From Mycolicibacterium flavescens (lineage in GTDB: Bacteria; Actinomycetota; Actinomycetes; Mycobacteriales; Mycobacteriaceae), in assembly GCA_900637135.1 (NCBI GenBank), contig LR134353.1, positions 930,001 through 994,000 on the forward strand: DNA of 64,000 bases, given 5' to 3'. Positions within the stretch are counted from its first letter, which is position 1. The number at the start of each line of letters is the position of its first letter. The translations under genes were made by a program, and so were the position numbers. This document shows, in pieces, positions 61,639 to 64,000 of the stretch. A model generated the notes under the pieces. That model worked only from the letters and a program-made list of their open reading frames with translations. It was not told the origin of the DNA and made no database searches.

Positions 61639-61665
61639 TTAGCACTCTACCGACTCAAGTGCTAG
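61639..61665. promoter_or_regulatory. CIRCE (HrcA) operator upstream of the redox chaperone gene
   Basis: TTAGCACTC, 9 nt, AAGTGCTAG: sixteen of eighteen positions fit the CIRCE consensus TTAGCACTC-9 nt-GAGTGCTAA, with exact spacing. It lies between the 5-FCL stop (61671) and the GTG at 61611. Confidence 0.9.
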
Positions 61666-61670
61666 AACCG

Positions 61671-62285
61671 CTACGTGGCGTGCGTCATTCCCGGCCCGGC
61701 CGCCCGGTCGAGGGCCACAAACCCGCGCCGCGGTGTCAGCGCGTGGGTCATCGACACGTCGTGCGGTTCGGTGGGTAGCCGGTCGACGAGTTCGTCGTCG
61801 CGCACGACCGCCACGAGCCGCGCCGACCGCGATGCCAACCGCAGTGACCGGTCGTAGAAGCCGGCACCGCGGCCCAGCCGCGCACCGCCGCGATCGACCG
61901 CGAGCGCGGGGATCAACAACGTCGTGGCAAGCGAGATGGTCTCCGGTTCGAGCCGCGGCCCTCCGGGTTCCCGAAGGCCGAACCGCCCCTCCGTCAATTC
62001 GCCGGGCACGTACTCGCCCCACTGCAACGGCTGCGGGATACCCGAGACGTCGTACAAGGCGACCGGCAGCAGCACCCGCACGCCGTGCCGGTGAAGAGCG
62101 TCGATCATCTCGGGGGAGCCGGGCTCGGAGCCGACCGGAACGTAGGCGCAGACAGTCGTTTCGGTCGAGACGAGTGCCGACACATGCTCGGTCAACGCGT
62201 ATGCCTCGGTGTCGTGCTCGTGCGCGGGCAGGGCCCGGCGAGCCACCAGAATCGAGGCCCGTAGCTCCGCCTTGGTCGCGCTCAC
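61671..62285 (-). CDS. 5-formyltetrahydrofolate cyclo-ligase
   Basis: The 204-residue product has a basic start (SATKAELRASILVARRALP) and the family motifs: VCAYVPVGSEPGSPEMIDAL, VLLPVALYDVSG, LLIPALAVDRGGARLGRGAGFYDR (ATP/folate site), and TEPHDVSMTHALTPRRGF. It converts 5-formyl-THF to 5,10-methenyl-THF in an ATP-dependent reaction. GTG 62285 was chosen because GGGGAAG lies before it and the upstream residues read antisense to the galU leader. It is divergent from galU (76 bp). Confidence 0.9.
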   Translation of the reverse strand: MSATKAELRASILVARRALPAHEHDTEAYALTEHVSALVSTETTVCAYVPVGSEPGSPEMIDALHRHGVRVLLPVALYDVSGIPQPLQWGEYVPGELTEGRFGLREPGGPRLEPETISLATTLLIPALAVDRGGARLGRGAGFYDRSLRLASRSARLVAVVRDDELVDRLPTEPHDVSMTHALTPRRGFVALDRAAGPGMTHAT

Positions 62286-62361
62286 GTCATCTTCCCCAAT
62301 CGGTCTCAACACGCCCGACCTCGCAACGTTCAACCTGCCCATGGACGTTAGTGTGTGAACG

Positions 62362-63273
62362 ATGACACGGCCTCTGGTCTCGATCCCCCACACGGCGGTG
62401 GTTCCTGCGGCTGGCCTGGGCACTCGGTTCCTGCCGGCCACCAAAACGGTCCCCAAGGAACTGCTCCCTGTCGTCGACACACCGGGCATCGAACTCGTCG
62501 CCGCGGAAGCGGCCGAGGCGGGCGCGGAACGGCTGATCATCATCACGTCCGAGGGCAAGGACGGGGTCGTCGCGCATTTCGTCGACGACCTCGTGCTCGA
62601 GGGCACTTTGGAGGCCCGCGGCAAGAAGTCGATGTTGGAGAAGGTGCGTCGCGCACCGGCCCTCATCAAGGTCGAGTCGGTGGTGCAGGCCGAGCCGCTG
62701 GGCCTCGGCCACGCGGTCAGCTGCGTGGAACCGAAGCTGAGCCCCGAAGAGGACGCGATCGCGGTGTTGCTGCCCGACGACCTCGTGTTGCCGACCGGCG
62801 TGCTGGAGACCATGTCGAAGGTGCGGGCCAAACGCGGTGGTTCGGTGCTGTGTGCGATCGAAGTGCCACGCGACGAGATCAGCGCTTACGGCGTCTTCGA
62901 CGTCGAACCCGTCTCCGACACGAACAACCCGAACGTGTTGCGTGTGAAGGGGATGTACGAGAAGCCGAAGGCCGAGGACGCCCCGTCGCCGTACGCCGCG
63001 GCCGGTCGATACGTGCTGGACCGGGCCATCTTCGATGCGCTGCGGCGCGTTCCGCGCGGCGCGGGCGGTGAAATCCAGCTGACCGACGCCGTCGCGTTGC
63101 TCATCAACGAGGGACACCCGGTGCACGTCGTCGTGCACCGTGGCTCTCGACACGACCTCGGAAATCCCGGAGGCTACCTCAAGGCTGCGGTTGACTTTGC
63201 GTTGAAGCGCGATGACTACGGGCCGGAACTCCGGCGGTGGTTGGTGGAGCGATTGGGGCTGATCGACTGCTGA
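62362..63273 (+). CDS. galU: UTP-glucose-1-phosphate uridylyltransferase
   Basis: This 303-residue protein starts with the nucleotidyltransferase signature AVVPAAGLGTRFLPATKTVP plus KELLPVVDTPGIE, followed by VVQAEPLGLGHAV, LLPDDLVLPTG and GGEIQLTDAVALL. It makes UDP-glucose for trehalose, glycolipid and cell-wall arabinogalactan precursors. It corresponds to Rv0993 and is followed by moeA after 28 bp. Confidence 0.95.
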   Translation: MTRPLVSIPHTAVVPAAGLGTRFLPATKTVPKELLPVVDTPGIELVAAEAAEAGAERLIIITSEGKDGVVAHFVDDLVLEGTLEARGKKSMLEKVRRAPALIKVESVVQAEPLGLGHAVSCVEPKLSPEEDAIAVLLPDDLVLPTGVLETMSKVRAKRGGSVLCAIEVPRDEISAYGVFDVEPVSDTNNPNVLRVKGMYEKPKAEDAPSPYAAAGRYVLDRAIFDALRRVPRGAGGEIQLTDAVALLINEGHPVHVVVHRGSRHDLGNPGGYLKAAVDFALKRDDYGPELRRWLVERLGLIDC

Positions 63274-63301
63274 TGAGCCCCGACGCATAGATAGGGGTGC
63301 A

Positions 63302-64000
63302 GTGCGTTCGGTCGAGGAACAGCAGGCACGAGTCGCGGCTGCGGCGGTGGCGCCGCGGCCGGTACGCGTGGCGATAGCCGAGGCGCAGGGGTTGATGTGC
63401 GCCGAGGAAGTGGTCACCGAGCGTCCGCTGCCCGGATTCGATCAGGCGGCGATCGACGGGTATGCGGTCCGCAGCGTCGACGTGCTCGGCGTCGGCGAAG
63501 CCGGCGACGCGGCAGACGGGGACGAGCCGACCGACGGCGAAGTGAGCCTGCCGGTGATGGGACTGATCGAGGCCGGCGCCCGGACACCGAGCAGACTGCA
63601 GCCGCGTCAGGCCGCGCGGGTCCAGACCGGCGCCCCGATGCCGACGCTGGCCGACGCGGTGCTCCCGCTGCGCTGGACCGACGGCGGCGATGCCCGGGTG
63701 AGGGTGCTGCGTGGCGTGCGCTCGGGCGCCTACGTCCGGCGAACGGGCGACGATGTCCAACCGGGCGACGTCGCGGTGCGGTCGGGCACGATCATCGGCG
63801 CGGCGCAGGTCGGCCTGCTGGCCGCGGTCGGCCGGGAGCGGGTCCTGGTGCATCCGCGGCCGCGGTTGTCCGTCATGTGCGTGGGCGGTGAACTCGTCGA
63901 CATCTCCCGCACACCGGGCAACGGTCAGGTGTACGACGTGAACTCCTACGCGCTGGCCGCCGCGGGGCGTGACGCGGGCGCCGAGGTGAACAGGGTCGGC
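63302..64000 (+). CDS. moeA1: Molybdopterin molybdotransferase MoeA, 5' part (cut by window end)
   Basis: From GTG 63302 the frame is open to the window end (233 codons). The sequence RSVEEQQARVAAAAVAPRPV is followed by the family motif LPGFDQAAIDGYAVRS and by AARVQTGAPMPTLADAVLPL; the last visible part is the start of the MPT-binding domain (LSVMCVGGELVD, GQVYDVNSYALAAAG). MoeA inserts molybdate into adenylylated molybdopterin, the step after MogA/MoaB. The C-terminal part lies beyond the window. It is probably co-transcribed with galU. Confidence 0.9.
   Translation, partial: MRSVEEQQARVAAAAVAPRPVRVAIAEAQGLMCAEEVVTERPLPGFDQAAIDGYAVRSVDVLGVGEAGDAADGDEPTDGEVSLPVMGLIEAGARTPSRLQPRQAARVQTGAPMPTLADAVLPLRWTDGGDARVRVLRGVRSGAYVRRTGDDVQPGDVAVRSGTIIGAAQVGLLAAVGRERVLVHPRPRLSVMCVGGELVDISRTPGNGQVYDVNSYALAAAGRDAGAEVNRVG

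Overview
The window is a high-GC chromosomal segment of a mycobacterium, most likely a non-tuberculous, rapid-grower-type species (Mycolicibacterium-like). Three things point there: two MspA-type outer-membrane porins; the genus-typical mprA-mprB-pepD-moaB2 cluster; and a gene order that, from memory, follows the M. tuberculosis Rv0942-Rv0994 interval closely (fpg, SDR, pgi, chorismate mutase, uvrD1, M23 peptidase, sucCD, LLM enzyme, purN-purH, MoxR/VWA pair, DUF1707, echA7-fadE12-accA2-accD2-fadE13-DUF1446, rpmF, mprAB, pepD, moaB2, mscL, SAF protein, FmdB-type chaperone, 5-FCL, galU, moeA1). No tRNA, rRNA, CRISPR array, insertion sequence or prophage was seen.

Region 1-16 kb is the more variable part. 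It has a Kelch protein, an FHA-HTH protein and a membrane protein that may form a phospho-signalling group, an AraC regulator, a STAS-ATPase fusion, and an F420-type (LLM) enzyme behind a KstR-like operator. Then come an AurF/DUF4873 pair, a YihY protein, cobF, a deaminase, an Fpg/Nei glycosylase, a secreted chorismate mutase, SDR enzymes, a Gly-rich exported protein, and an XRE regulator/membrane protein pair with its own palindromic operator.

Region 15.6-41 kb is mainly housekeeping: pgi, a succinate-semialdehyde-type dehydrogenase, an acyltransferase, intracellular chorismate mutase, uvrD1, an M23 endopeptidase divergent from sucC-sucD with a CRP-type site between them, a thiolase-like enzyme, an orphan ModA, a second LLM gene with a KstR-like operator, a frameshifted SfnG-like monooxygenase, proline-rich and DUF6350-type membrane proteins, purN-purH, an LpqN-type lipoprotein, and a MoxR-VWA pair.

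Region 41-53 kb holds a DUF1707 protein, an NmrA-like protein, an SdpA/SdpB-like (HTTM) membrane pair, and a six-gene minus-strand operon. That operon (DUF1446/AtuA-like, two acyl-CoA dehydrogenases, acyl-CoA carboxylase beta and alpha, enoyl-CoA hydratase) has the gene content of an acyclic-terpene (Atu) or branched acyl-CoA pathway and sits behind a 16-bp palindrome. Region 53-64 kb is the envelope-stress and envelope block: rpmF, mprAB with a TCTCAG direct repeat, pepD, moaB2, two tandem msp porin genes with duplicated promoters, mscL, a SAF-domain protein, a zinc-ribbon redox chaperone behind a CIRCE operator, 5-FCL, galU and the start of moeA.

The most notable observations are: the tandem porins with a changed constriction loop and duplicated promoter architecture; the CIRCE operator; the KstR-like operators placed at nearly the same distance from two LLM genes; the single-base frameshift in the SfnG-like gene; the Atu-like operon; and the exactly 24-residue-spaced TxRLR motifs beside an FHA protein. 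Function calls rest on reading motifs by eye; no database search was run.
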